Positions 45,358-56,979 of a stretch of DNA of 64,000 nt are shown here, in pieces. This DNA comes from Cladopsammia gracilis (lineage: Eukaryota; Cnidaria; Anthozoa; Scleractinia; Dendrophylliidae). A program made the position numbers and the translations under genes. The DNA lies in assembly GCA_022457155.1 (NCBI GenBank), contig JAJGOT010000133.1, positions 406,001 through 470,000 of the forward strand. The letters run 5' to 3'. The notes below the pieces were generated by a model, which was not told the origin of the DNA, made no database searches, and saw only the letters and a program-made list of their open reading frames with translations. Positions within the stretch are counted from its first letter, which is position 1. The number at the start of each line of letters is the position of its first letter.

Positions 45358-45423
45358 ATAGGGAATCGAACCCGGGCCGTATGATCTGCTCCATGCACAC
45401 TTTCCACTACACCACCGAGGACT
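45358..45423 (-). repeat. tRNA-like SINE head
   Basis: On the minus strand, GTCCTCGGTGGTGTAGTGG (box A-like) and GGGTTCGATTCCC (exact box B style) are spaced as in a tRNA gene. The acceptor stem does not close well, so I call it a tRNA-derived repeat or pseudogene. Confidence 0.55.
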
Positions 45424-46433
45424 AGCTGATGGAAACTCTAATTTTTAAGGGACATAAGATAATACTGGAATCAGTGCTTAACCCTAAATACTAAAATCAG
45501 TGCTTCAACCCTAGATACTGTAATCCGACCCTAAATTATTCTGCAATATATCTAAATACATTACAATAAGGGATACATGAAGTACCATACACTATGATCA
45601 GGGATACACCAAGTACCAAGGAAAAGTTTACAACCAATAGATGAAAGAAAAGAAGTAAGGAAGGAAAAGAGGAAGGAAGGGAGGAAGGAGTAAAATGTGC
45701 ATATTTGTCATATAACTCGTTCATTACGCTTTGCATATACACAAGTTAAAAAATGGCGTCAAAGTTTTTAGCCAATCACAAAGAATAGTTGCTAAAACCA
45801 TTTGAAGCAATGACATATTTAAAGTTACTTTCAACAATCAATTTAAAACCGCTCTAAACAGGAAATGAAGTTAGACTACACGAACCTAACAGTGAAATGT
45901 TCAATAATTCTATGAAATGGTGACCTTGCATTAAATAACTTCTGCTGCTACAGTACCACTCAAATGTAAGTTGACAGTCTCTACGCTATCCTCAAAACTG
46001 GATCCTCGCCTGTTTGTTAAGCCAAACTATATTTATATGTCACAACTCATGAAGTCAGACAGTCTGAAAAAGTGAAAATCATTCTTAATGTTCGAGGGAC
46101 TCATGATCTGTCAGATGCATTGCTTGAAGTGACATTGTACAGTCACATTTTTTAATAATTTATACCACTTGTAGTGGTTGTAACTAAGGCTTTAGTGGTT
46201 CGACTCATAAAGTCAGACAATCTGAATGTTTGAGGGACTCGTGAGCTGTCAGATGCATTGCATGCAGTGAGATTGTACAAAATTAATACCACTTGTAGAG
46301 GTTATAACTAAGGCTTTAGCGGTCCAGTGGCTTTGTTATGATGTGAACTTTTTACACATTTTTGCAACTATTCTCACATACAGAGAATCAATGTTTGGGA
46401 CTTCAAGGCCAAATTCATAAGACACAATGGTTC
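45424..46433. other. Intergenic, with a direct repeat and an A/G-rich tract
   Basis: A segment with TAGTGGTT.TAACTAAGGCTTTAG and TGTCAGATGCATTGC occurs twice (about 46090-46200 and 46215-46325). An AAGGAAGG-rich stretch lies at 45650-45690. No gene seen. Confidence 0.5.
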
Positions 46434-46615
46434 TAGCCTGTTCCAGGCTCCGAGATAGTGGGGAACGCGCGAAGTAAAAAAAAAAAAGAGACAGGGAAAA
46501 ATCGCGGGGGAACTGGGCGAGGGAGTTCAGCGGATGCCCTCACCCCAGTTCCCCCGCGATTTTTTTCCTTTTTTTTTACTTCGCGCGTTCCCCACTATCT
46601 CGGAGCCTGGAACAG
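46434..46615. mobile_element. Palindromic MITE, AGCCTGTTCCAGGCTCC family (copy 2)
   Basis: Same family as 31439-31624: TAGCCTGTTCCAGGCTCCGA to TCGGAGCCTGGAACAG with the arms CGCGCGAA / TTCGCGCG. An A run and a T run face each other in the arms. Confidence 0.85.
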
Positions 46616-46821
46616 TGAAAGATAATTGTTTTATTATGCATATTCCTGAGCTGCACTTGTAAAGACAAGAGCGCGCACAAAAAAGTGATCAATGCACAGC
46701 AGACAAACTATCGTCTGTATGACGTCACTTCTACATATATAAAATTCATTGTCTGTAGGTATGACGTAACAGAAACAGCAAGCAATAATTAGTTGCGTGC
46801 TTATAGCCAATCTTTTTTATG

Positions 46822-47165
46822 CATCTTTTGGCCTAATGTCATCTCCAACAAAGATCTATTTGAACGGTGTGGAACCAAACCAATGGCTACCATCCTGATG
46901 AGGAGACGCTGGAGGTGGATTGGCCATGTCACCCGCCAAGAAGCTTCCATTGCAAAAACTGCTATGCACTGGACGCCAGAAGGGAAACACAAGCGGGGCC
47001 GCCCCAAGATCACATGGCGCAACAGTTGAGAAAGAAATAAAGGAGATGGGGAAGACCTGGGAGGGCATCAAGTTCATGGCAAGGGATCGCCAGATGTGGA
47101 GGGAACATGTTGCTGCCCTACATGCCAACTAGGCGTAAAGGGCATGAGTGAGTGAGTGAGTGAGT
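46822..47165 (+). pseudogene. LINE reverse transcriptase C-terminus with GAGT tail
   Basis: The frame reads IFWPNVISNKDLFERC, MRRRWRWIGHV, MHWTPEGKHKRGRPKITW. It then shifts near 47022 to TVEKEIKEMGKTWEGIK and WREHVAALHAN with a stop near 47130, and a (GAGT)n tail at 47144-47165. This end block is widespread in animal non-LTR elements. The 5' part is missing. Confidence 0.8.
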
Positions 47166-47620
47166 TATAGCCAATCAAAATCGAGCTAGTGAAACCAATG
47201 TATAACACATTGGTCGTCTCTGGAATACCTTAATATTATGTACTATCATTCATCATCATCCATCTACTATGTACTATACTATAAAAAAAAATACTACTAC
47301 CATGTACTATCATTCAGATAGGCACAGATCAAGGTCTAATCAGCTTACAGATACATTGTAAATTTTAAAAATTGTATGCAAACTGAACAGCACACAATTG
47401 AAGGGGTGCACAGAATAAGGCCCTCAGTGACTTTTGATCGAACTTCAAATTTTCCCTGTGTTTGACAAGGGAATACAAGGCAATTTGAAATGAGAATCAA
47501 GCAGTTCATCAGAAGTCACGTAGGGCTTCAATTGTCAGCATTTGCATGCCCTGTTGTTGTTGTTGTTTTTGGCTTAGCTGTAATTGTGTGCACAGTATAA
47601 AAGATGTAGTCTACAATGTA

Positions 47621-47783
47621 TATGTTGTAGTTTAAAATGATCTCAGGTTAAAATGATTTCAAACTAGTATGATTTGTACTTTTCTTTGTCTTAGGATTAT
47701 GTCAATTAATCTGACAAAAGAAAATCAAAACTAAACTAGTTTGAAATCATTTTGACCCAAGATTCATTTTGAACTACAACATA
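47621..47783. mobile_element. Palindromic MITE (TGTTGTAGTTT family)
   Basis: TATGTTGTAGTTTAAAATGA pairs with TCATTTTGAACTACAACATA around a loop with TCTTAGGATTATG. Related to 49851-50012. Confidence 0.8.
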
Positions 47784-48181
47784 TATCTCAGGCATGTCAA
47801 ATTACCTGATTTCCTTCTTGGGCATGGCAATTGTATAACTGTATATCACTGCCCACAGGTTGTTCCATTGAATCAATACACAACCCACTGGCACCTGACT
47901 TCATCTCAATTGGGTGGGCACTATAAGAACAAAAAAAATTTCATTTCAACATGAAACAATGCTGGTCAGTGGTAAATTCATGGTTCGTACAACTTCAGAC
48001 AAGTAAAATTCAAGGACTTTTCAAGGACTTTTCAAGGACAAAAAATAGTTTTTAAGGACAACGTTTTATTTACGAAATCGAAACTCTATGTCCCCTGGTG
48101 CATGAAATTGAGGCAAAGATTACAATTTTGCTTCATGTACACATTCATGTATTATGCCGACATTTTCGCTAGTTTTTCTTT

Positions 48182-49512
48182 AGCAGTACTTTTGCATGGT
48201 ACCATTTGTTCTAACTTTTGAGTCTGTGGATGAAATCCTATGGTGTGACCATTCAAATGAAACCTCTTTAGCAGTACTTTTGCATGGTACCATTTGTTCT
48301 AACTTTTGAGTCTGTGGACGAAATCCTATGGTGTGACCATTCAAATGAAACCTCTTTAGCAGTACTTTTGCATGGTACCATTTGTTCTAACTTTTGAGTC
48401 TGTGGATGAAATCCTATGGTGTGACCATTCAAATGAAACCTCTTTAGCAGTACTTTTGCATGGTACCATTTGTTCTAACTTTTGAGTCTGTGGACGAAAT
48501 CCTATGGTGTGACCATTCAAATGAAACCTCTTCAGCAGTACTTTTGCATGGTACCATTTGTTCTAACTTTTGAGTCTGTGGACGAAATCCTATGGTGTGA
48601 CCATTCAAATGAAACCTCTTCAGCAGTACTTTTGCATGGTACCATTTGTTCTAACTTTTGAGTCTGTGGACGAAATCCTATGGTGTGACCATTCAAATGA
48701 AACCTCTTCAGCAGTACTTTTGCATGGTACCATTTGTTCTAACTTTTGAGTCTGTGGATGAAATCCTATGGTGTGACCATTCAAATGAAACCTCTTCAGC
48801 AGTACTTTTGCATGGTACCATTTGTTCTAACTTTTGAGTCTGTGGATGAAATCCTATGGTGTGACCATTCAAATGAAACCTCTTCAGCAGTACTTTTGCA
48901 TGGTACCATTTGTTCTAACTTTTGAGTCTGTGGATGAAATCCTATGGTGTGACCATTCAAATGAAACCTCTTTAGCAGTACTTTTGCATGGTACCATTTG
49001 TTCTAACTTTTGAGTCTGTGGATGAAATCCTATGGTGTGACCATTCAAATGAAACCTCTTCAGCAGTACTTTTGCATGGTACCATTTGTTCTAACTTTTG
49101 AGTCTGTTGACGAAATCCTATGGTGTGACCATTCAAATGAAACCTCTTCAGCAGTACTTTTGCATGGTACCATTTGTTCTAACTTTTGAGTCTGTTGATG
49201 AAATCCTATGGTGTGACGATTCAAATGAAACCTCTTCAGCAGTACTTTTGCATGGTACCATTTGTTCTAACTTTTGAGTCTGTTGACGAAATCCTATGGT
49301 GTGACCATTTAAATGAAACCTCTTCAGCAGTACTTTTGCATGGTACCATTTGTTCTAACTTTTGAGTCTGTTGACGAAATCCTATGGTGTGACCATTCAA
49401 ATGAAACCTCTTCAGCGGTAATTTTGCATGGTACCATTTGTTCTAACTTTTGAGTCTGTGGATGAAATCCAATGGTGTGACCACTCAAATGAAACCTCTT
49501 TAGCAGTACTTA
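48182..49512. repeat. 88-bp tandem array, fifteen units
   Basis: The motif AGCAGTACTTTTGCATGG recurs every 88 bases from 48182 to 49502, exactly fifteen periods. Units differ at only a few positions (TTTAGCAG/CTTCAGCAG, GTGGATG/GTTGACG). The right-hand flank continues into the tail of the dispersed repeat seen at 3141-3714. No long open frame runs through it. Confidence 0.97.
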
Positions 49513-49850
49513 ATTTTGCATGGTACCACTTGTTTTTCAATATTTTACAAAATGAAATTTTGGATTTAATATGTCAATGAATGTTTATTTTTGGTGCTCT
49601 TGGGAGTTAAAGGATTAATTGTAATATTCATTAATAATTCATAAGGAAAATATAAAAGAAATTATAATTTAATGAAAGCTTGTAATCCTAACACAGAACA
49701 GCTATGAAATGCTATCTAATTAGTTACAACCACTAGTGGATGTATACTGGGGTAACTGTTGTTGTTGTCATTTTATTTTCATTTCATAAGTTGTCTACAA
49801 CATTTGGCTCGTGATAGTAATATCTGATACAATACAGTTGCGCATGTTAT

Positions 49851-50012
49851 AAATGCTGTGGTTTAATTTTTGTTTTGGTTTAAAATTTTTCAAACCAGTT
49901 TAATTTTGATTCACCTTTGTCTCAGATTATGGAAATGAATCTGAAACAAAAGAAATAAAAATTAAACTGGTTTGAAAATTTTAAACCAAAATAAAATTTA
50001 AACCACAACATA
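49851..50012. mobile_element. Palindromic MITE (TGTTGTGGTTT family)
   Basis: TGCTGTGGTTTAATTTTTGT pairs with a right arm ending TTTAAACCACAACAT; AAACCAGTTTAA pairs with TTAAACTGGTTT. The loop TCTCAGATTATGG resembles that of 47621-47783. Confidence 0.8.
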
Positions 50013-50261
50013 AACACTACTTACAAATCAAAGATCTATGAGCAGACACTCTCTGAAGCAGACCGCTCTATTTACTTACGTCTGCTTTGACAAACCCCAT
50101 TTGAAATATTTATTGTCCACTTACGAGAATCATTCCAGACCTGTAAGAGACCACCTCCAGTTACAGACACTTTTTTCTCCTTTCCAAGGATGTCTACTTA
50201 CAGCAGCTTTGAATGCAGCTCGAGATGTTATACCCTAAAGTTCTGAAAGTAACGACCCCCC

Positions 50262-50279
50262 CCCCCCCCCCCCCCCCCG
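50262..50279. repeat. C homopolymer next to GAAAGTAAC repeats
   Basis: A run of C is flanked by copies of GAAAGTAACGA/AAGCCCCC, an expanded low-complexity tract in the 3' flank of the membrane-protein gene. Confidence 0.85.
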
Positions 50280-50378
50280 AAAGTAACAAGCCCCCGAAAG
50301 TAACGAGCCTCAAAGGAAGCTAATTCCAGAGTAAAGAGAGTCATTACTATCAAAACTTTACAGTAAATACAATGGATG

Positions 50379-53300
50379 TTACCTTGGCTCAGCTTCTGTT
50401 TTGTGTGTTGGCTGTGTTGTTGGTTGTTGCCCCGGTTTCTCCGTTTCAGTATCTGACTCTCCACCATGTAAAACATGAAGGGCTTGAAATGCCCTTTGAC
50501 GCTTTTCTGCAAACTCCTTCTCCAAAGTACTGATTTTCTCATCCAAACTAGAGAGTGTCAAGTTGACCTTTTTATGGAGAGCTTGTGCAAGTTCCTCTGC
50601 AGATGTCTTTCCCTTGCTAACTTGAGAGCTAAAAAAGATGATCATTTTAAATTGGTCATACCAAACTTTATAAAGACTAACATTTTCCCAAACAATTATA
50701 GTTCAGGCATCCGAAATACTTGGCTTTTTACATTGTACAGTGTGACGTACCTAACTGTGAGTACCCAACAAACCTTTTTGCAAGTTGCCACAATATCACC
50801 AGCTAATTCTTATAATCATTTTCTTAACTGGGGATTCCTGTGAAGCAATAATTTATAAAGTGAATAAAGCAACAAGATTACATTGTACATTAATTTTGAT
50901 CATCCTCAACTTTGCAAGATGTACCCATCAAATGAATTTGCGCTCTCTGGATTGGCTATTAAACTTGTAATATACATAGACAGGAGCGAGCCTAACAACG
51001 AAGCTCTCTGAACAGAAACTCAATGATAAGCTTAACTAAGGTGAAAGGTCGGAAGCACAAGAATTAAGATTGAAGACCAGGCTATTTTTCAATTTTAGCA
51101 ATTCTAAGAAAAACAGTCGAGCATTGCGTATGAAAAATTGCCAGAGAAAGTGACTTGGAAATCAAAATTGCAAAATATACACATCAAACATATTTGCATA
51201 AGGCGACGCAAGTGAAGTTAGAACATTACTATAAAATCCAAGTCTTGTTTTGCTTACATAAAATCGCTTTTCAACCTATGTAATGAAAAAACACATAACA
51301 AACACATATATGGTGGCCGAGGACTGCCACTGGGTTTTCTGGGCATTTTTTCTTTCTTTAAGCAAATAAAATGCAAATAAAATTAAAAACAAATGCAAAT
51401 GCAATGAAATGTAAAACAAAAAGCAAAGTGCAAATCAAAGTCAAACTCAATTCAGATTAAAATTGAATGCATTTTTAAAAGAGAATGTAAAACAAAAAAA
51501 GAATCAATTTCAAACGAAATTCGAAAAGCAAGTGAAAGTGAATTTCCCCGTGGCCGAGCGCTGCCACTACCATCATGCTACGCGCGCTTAAGAGCGTCTG
51601 TCTGAGAAAACCAGGCAGAGGTCACGGATCGGGGTCAGCCGATTCCTTCGGCAATCCATATTTTGCCAGTTTAAAACATTCGATCAGTGACGTTCAAAGG
51701 CAGCATGCTTAGTTTTTAAACGCTTTTAGTTTCCGAGATCTGACCACCCCCCAAAACTGTTATTCTAAGCCATCCGAGCCTTGATAAAATCATGCTCAGT
51801 TCAAGATACGAAAATTAAATATGCAGGTACACAAAGTCAATATTTGCATATGCTTATTTAACCCCATTTTTACAGTTCTAGTTTTCTCCGTAAGGCGGTG
51901 GTTATTTTGCGAGCCAAAGAGTTCCATAGATTCATCAACATCCCGTCGTTCTATATCGCTAAACGTTTTGTGCTATACCTTTTGCGTGAACCGTGAATAG
52001 GGCTATTTTTTATGGAAACTCTGCGTTTCAGAAAATCTAGTTATTCAGATCTTTGCAAGCCTTTTTTTTTTTTTAGTTTTATTATTTTCTACAAGATAGT
52101 TGCAAGCCTTGCTGGACATATCGATTCAAAGATTCTTAAAAAAATAGCCCCATTCACAGTTCACGCAAGGGTATATAAGGGACGGGTTGGTACAAAATGT
52201 GGACCCCCCATTCTGGACCCCCCTTTTGGACCCTGTCTGGACCCCCATCTGGACCCCATCTGGACACCCATCTGGACCCCCTCTTTTTCTTCCAATAAAT
52301 GGTCAAATGACAGTTTTGATTTAAAATGTGTGCGAAGTAGGAAAAACCCCGATCCGTGACCTCTGCCTGGTTTTCTCAGACAGACGCTCTTAAGCGCGCG
52401 TAGCATGATGGTAGTGGCAGCGCTCGGCCACGGGGAAATTCACTTTCACTTGCTTTTCGAATTTCGTTTGAAATTGATTCTTTTTTTGTTTTACATTCTC
52501 TTTTAAAAATGCATTCAATTTTAATCTGAATCGAGTTTGACTTTGATTTGCACTTTGCTTTTTGTTTTACATTTCATTGCATTTGCATTTGATATTAATT
52601 TTATTTGCATTTTAGCTTTGCATTTTATTTGATTTTAATCTGAATCGAGTTTGACTTTGATTTCAGTTTGCTTTTTGTTTTACATTTCATTGCATTTGCA
52701 TTTGTTTTTAATTTTATTTACATTTTATTTGCTTAAAAAAAGAAAAAATGCCCCTGAAAACCCAGTGGCAGTCCTCGGCCACCATACACATAAAAATGGA
52801 CAATAAAAAACTTTTGAAAAATTTTATTCAAATATCTATTAGTTTATGTTTAAAAACAAAACGCGTACCATTTATAGCGCACTGAGGCCGAGCTGTCCTC
52901 GATGAAATTCAAGATAACAACACGACTGAATTTGAGCATGTTTTATAAACATGTCTCCAAACTAACAAGAACACAAAGGAAAAGTCAATCAAAAATTTGA
53001 TATCAAGAACATAAATTCCCATCGAAAAATGTGATATATTCTACTGTTAAGTCACTCGACTGCTTGGAAATTCTTTAAAACTCTGCTTCTTCGGTTCTGA
53101 AATATTGCCCCACACTGATAAAAATCGCATGAAGTTCCTCAAAGCAAGATTTTGTCCCTGAAAGCTCTTCTTTTTCCACAATAGCGGCTTCTGAGTATCC
53201 CTTAATTAGTATCCCTGTCTTGAGACTTAGCAAACCATGAAAAAATGCAGGCCTGAAAAATGACTTTGTACAACACAACAAGAGAGAGTTTTCACTGCAG

Positions 53301-56300
53301 CTAACATGACATCGGCCGTGTAAAAAAAGGTAAAGTCGCACTCGAGCCACGAATGGCCCACACGGCCAGAGCTTAACCCGGTTTCTGTTAGCATGAAGCA
53401 ACTAGGAATATTGCTACTCCCCCCTGGATGGGATGCTAGTCCATCGCAGGGTTACCCCCAGAATTTTATTGCCGGTACCCATTTATACACCTGGGTGGAG
53501 AGAGACAGTGTGGAGTAAAGTTTCTTGTCTAAGGAAACAACACGACGGCAGAGACCAGGCTCGAACCACCGACCTTCAGGTTGAAAGTCCGACGCGCTAA
53601 CCACTAGACCACCGTGTCGCCCACATTGGCCGTGTAGTGGCACGAAAAACAAAGCCTCACTTTGGTTTCAAAATTGCTAAGATCCCGGATGTTGTGTGGC
53701 ATTCTACGTGCATGTTTTGCGACGTCAATATGCGCCCACGAGCTAGCCCTGCCTAACGGCGGGCCGCAGGCAGCACACGGACCGACGCGCCCGTGAAGCA
53801 TTCCGCTAGACATGACCATGAAAAATGACGGGCATAAGTTCTATTAGACTAAGTATGGGGCTTCGCAGCCGGCTTTTGGCCGAGAGAGCTCCGCTAAAAA
53901 ATATGTTCTTTGGGTGCTCACAGTAAGGTACAACAAATTGTAAATCCAGCTTACCAGCAATAAAACTATTTATTATTATTTTTTGACCCATCCTACAATA
54001 GTTGTAATCTACATCCTGATTCTAATTTTGCATTCACGTTAACTGGGGGTAGTTTTATTTGCCCCATCCCAAACCTACATGACTGTCTGTTGAGCCAGGT
54101 CACTGTGACAGTCATAAAAATACTCTCACTGTAAAACATAGTTTTCAGCTGCAGCTGGTCAACTATAGTTGACCAGTCTCTGTTTCATCCTGGTTTTGGC
54201 AATATTCATGTAGATAGGATTGTTGCTTAAATGTATAATATTTTTATGTTCATTCAAAACACAATTACAGCAGAGCCCCACTAACTCAACTCGTTTAACT
54301 GAACTCCGGTGCTTTATGAGGGTGGTAAACGGTTTTTTCGTGTTCCGTGAAAGGCCTTTTTTTTCCCCGTGAATTGTGAAATGGCTATTTTTTTCTCGTG
54401 AAATGTGATTTGGTTACATACCCGTGAACCGTGAATCGACTTTTTTTCATGAGCACTGCAAAATGACTGTTGTTTTTTTCTCGTGAAATGCTACTGTAAA
54501 CCGTGATTCTTTCTTCCTCCCAAAAAATTATCCAGTAAGCATTTAACTACGCCGGTGGTAAATTGCGTGACAAATGCATGACCGTGACTGATCGTCATTC
54601 TGGACCCCTGGTCACTCTATTTTACACACTCATTAGCAAAACAAAGAACTCAGCTTTCTTTTTACATCAGGAAGAACGAGGAGTGGACTGTCGGTGAAGA
54701 CAACAAACAAAGCTGTACTTTGGATGTAATTTAATTAGCAAAAAGTAAGGAATGTTTTTTTTTTCGTGAAATGGCCATTTTATTCTCCCTAAAACGTGAA
54801 ATGACAATTTTATTTTTCGTGAAACATGATCCAGACCCCCCCTTTACCACCCTCCTTTATAACTCAAACAAAATTTTATTTACCCCAGATTTCTTTCATT
54901 TACTACATGTACATGTATCAGCTAACTCAAGCTCAGTTAACTCAAACTCCCCGCTATTAAACTCAAATTAATTTTACTTTCCCGCGGCTCAAATTTACCT
55001 CCAGTCAATAACTCATAGTTACTCTATTTTTAAAAGTGTTGGTCAGTAAACAAAACCTGTCAAAGAACCCAAGAGATATAAAGAAAAGAGAAACACTGAA
55101 AAGGCATACAATGCCAGTTGTTAAAAAAGTAAGGTAAGTAAGCTCAATTCCTTTTGAAAGGTTTTACAGGCAGACATTGTATTCAAGACCAGTTGTATGT
55201 AAATGCTAATTTTTATGCTAATTAGTAACTGCTAATTAAAAAAATTAAAAGCATATTGCAAGAAATATTTTTTCATAAGTTTATGGTGCATCTTATAACC
55301 AAGTGTTTTACTGATATTTTTGGTTTACAAATTTAACAGTTGCTTACATGTAGTTTAGGGTGCACCTTATAACTGAATAAATATGGTAAGTATTAAATTA
55401 ACATCAACTAACCTTAAATTATCAATTTGCTTTTGAAGAGAGGAACCAAGCTTTGATAATAGCTGAAACAAGTGACAATAATAACAATAAAAATAAATAA
55501 TTCATAAAAATAAATAATTCATGTTAACTTTGCCTTGGGAGGGGGGGGGGGGACACAAACTTTCAACATTATAACTTCCTTATTATGTATTCAAACACCA
55601 TTAAACTTTGTGACTTTTCCTAAAATTTATCTGGCAACAATTTGATATGACATTTTATTGACAACACATGTTGTTATCCCGGGGGTGGGGCATTTTTTTT
55701 ATCTTGGCCCGGGGGGGGGCGGGTATTAGCACACCCGTCATTTACCCCAGGGAATTTGACAGCCACGTGGCTTTGCCTCGCAGTTTGACAACTCTTCAAA
55801 CATGGCATCCTTCAAGGACTTTTATTGGCAAGAATGAGGAGTTTGTCAGAGAATGGCTGGTCCAGCAAGGGCTAGAAAAGCTTGTAGACATTTTTAAATT
55901 TATGTTTGACCATTTTGTTTTCATTTCAAAGGCAAAAGAATTTAAGAAGATGCGTACGTCTGTAGCCGCTTCTTGAATTGATAGCCATTCGAACTACAGT
56001 GGAACTTCGATTTCTTGAACCCTCAGTTTCTCGAACTCCCGGATAACTCGAACCAAAAGCCGTTTCCCTTCGATACAAATACTATAGTTTTATAAACAAC
56101 ATTAAAACTTGTACTTAATAGATTTAATAGATGAAAACGGTTGAATATATTTAATAAACCTATTTTTTTTTCTCAACTTACAGTACTCTAGTCTGTTCAC
56201 AGACTCTAGCTACAAGACAAATACTATTTAAACTTGAGCTGTATGAACCCGGGGTGGGGCATTTACCTTTTATTTTTTGGCCCGACCGCGGGGAATTTGT

Positions 56301-56979
56301 AACGGTCTACTTGTCCCCACCGTGGGGAATTTACCATTTAAAAAAAAACGCAAATGCCCGGGGGTTGGCCCGGGGGGGGGATGGGCATTGCTGGAATTGA
56401 CTCATCCATTAAGAGTGCTGATTTTTTTTCTCCTCAGATCTTTTTTAAAAAAGTTGTCTTAATTGCAGTATTCATCATAACATTTGAACCACCACTTAAT
56501 TTGGCTCATGATTTTTAAAAAACAAATCATACTCCAGCTGCTATGCAGTTGTCCAATTTGTGTGCTCTTTTGTATGATTACAGACCAGATTTGCATTGAT
56601 CCACTCAGAGTCAATTCTAATACCATAACAAATGTCTTGTGACCCCCAATCAAGACAATCAAGACAATGGCAAAATTAATGGACAAAAAAGAAGGCAAGA
56701 AAATCAATTATAAACTAAGGCAGTCATTGACAAAGAAGAACTGAAGGTAAAAGCTTATTAGCATACCTGGTTATCCGTCTCGTATCTTCTCTTAATAAAC
56801 AATGTTCCGGAAATGAAGAAAATAGCGAGCCACGCAACAATGCACAGAACTAACACCATCTTCTTTTGATAGTGTACTCCAGTACAAATGCTTGCAGATG
56901 ACGACAAATGCCATGACTTTGAATTAAGCATCTTTAGCCTGGTCTCTCTCCGCGATTGAGGATGACCGTACAGCTGCAT
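50379..56979 (-). CDS. Small single-pass membrane protein with coiled coil (unrecognised)
   Basis: Three minus-strand exons fit in phase: 56767-56979, 55462-55413 and 50628-50379, giving 170 residues. Exon 1 supplies an N-terminal segment of about 40 residues (MQLYGHPQSRRETRLKML) and a hydrophobic stretch at residues 41-62 followed by KRR, a type of membrane anchor. Exons 2 and 3 give a heptad-like coiled coil (LLSKLGSSLQKQIDNL, then LTLSSLDEKISTLEKEF) to about residue 140. The tail is polar (GESDTETEKPGQQP) and ends at TAA 50379-50381. That stop overlaps a possible donor (AAG|GTAACA at 50382), so a further exon cannot be excluded. I do not recognise the family; the role is unknown. The 4.8-kb second intron holds the interrupted copy C repeat. 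The gene starts 711 bases from a divergent PX-domain gene. Confidence 0.7.
51309..52786. mobile_element. Foldback element with long TIRs and CACATA target duplication
   Basis: It starts TATGGTGGCCGAGGACTGCC and ends in the complement. Arms are 51309-51635 and 52346-52786; the right arm is longer because about 110 bases around GAATCGAGTTTGACTTTG are duplicated. CACATA stands at 51303-51308 and 52787-52792 but only once in copy B (38164-38169). The arms are rich in ATTTGCATTT-type text. The centre holds a short array of TGGACCCC (52199-52280). No transposase is visible. Confidence 0.88.
53323..53622 (-). mobile_element. tRNA-derived SINE with 14-bp target duplication
   Basis: The minus-strand head (from 53622) reads GGCGACACGGTGGTCTAGTG, with box B GGTTCGAGCC about 50 bases on. 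The body includes GGAAACTTTACTCC-type text, and the tail is T-rich, ending next to 53323. ACATCGGCCGTGTA (53309-53322) and ACATTGGCCGTGTA (53623-53636) are the duplicated target; copy B has it once. Confidence 0.85.
54313..54861. mobile_element. Element with GAGGGTGGTAAA ends and internal CGTGAAATG repeats
   Basis: TTATGAGGGTGGTAAAC at the left pairs with TTTACCACCCTCCTTTA at the right. Inside, CGTGAAATGGCCATTTT-like modules recur about seven times. It splits a repeat with CTAACTCAACTCG text. Confidence 0.6.
55676..56403. mobile_element. GC-tract element with a possible captured coding piece
   Basis: Blocks CCCGGGGGTGGGGCATTT, CCCGGGGGGG and ATGGGCATTGCTGGAATTGAC resemble the ends of the element at 31297-32443. 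A short open frame inside (about 55790-55975) reads KNEEFVREWLVQQGLEKLVDIFK in pieces, reminiscent of a SAM-like helix bundle. It is broken by a frame change after ASFKDF. Function unknown. Confidence 0.35.

Larger units (their letters stand above)
50968..53897. repeat. 1.2-kb dispersed repeat, copy C, carrying two insertions
   Basis: Same orientation as copy B: it starts near GAGCCTAACAACG and ends GAGAGAGCTCCGCTA. It is more diverged than copies A and B. A 1478-bp foldback element (51309-52786) and a SINE (53323-53622) split it into three parts. Confidence 0.8.

Noticed and set aside
48182..49512. Regularly spaced repeats that might suggest a CRISPR-like array
   Set aside because: The whole 88 bases repeat without variable spacers, and the locus is eukaryotic.
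52012..52406. Overlapping open frames of 115 and 81 codons with DPxxDP-type repeats
   Set aside because: Product of the TGGACCCC microsatellite in the centre and arm of the foldback element.
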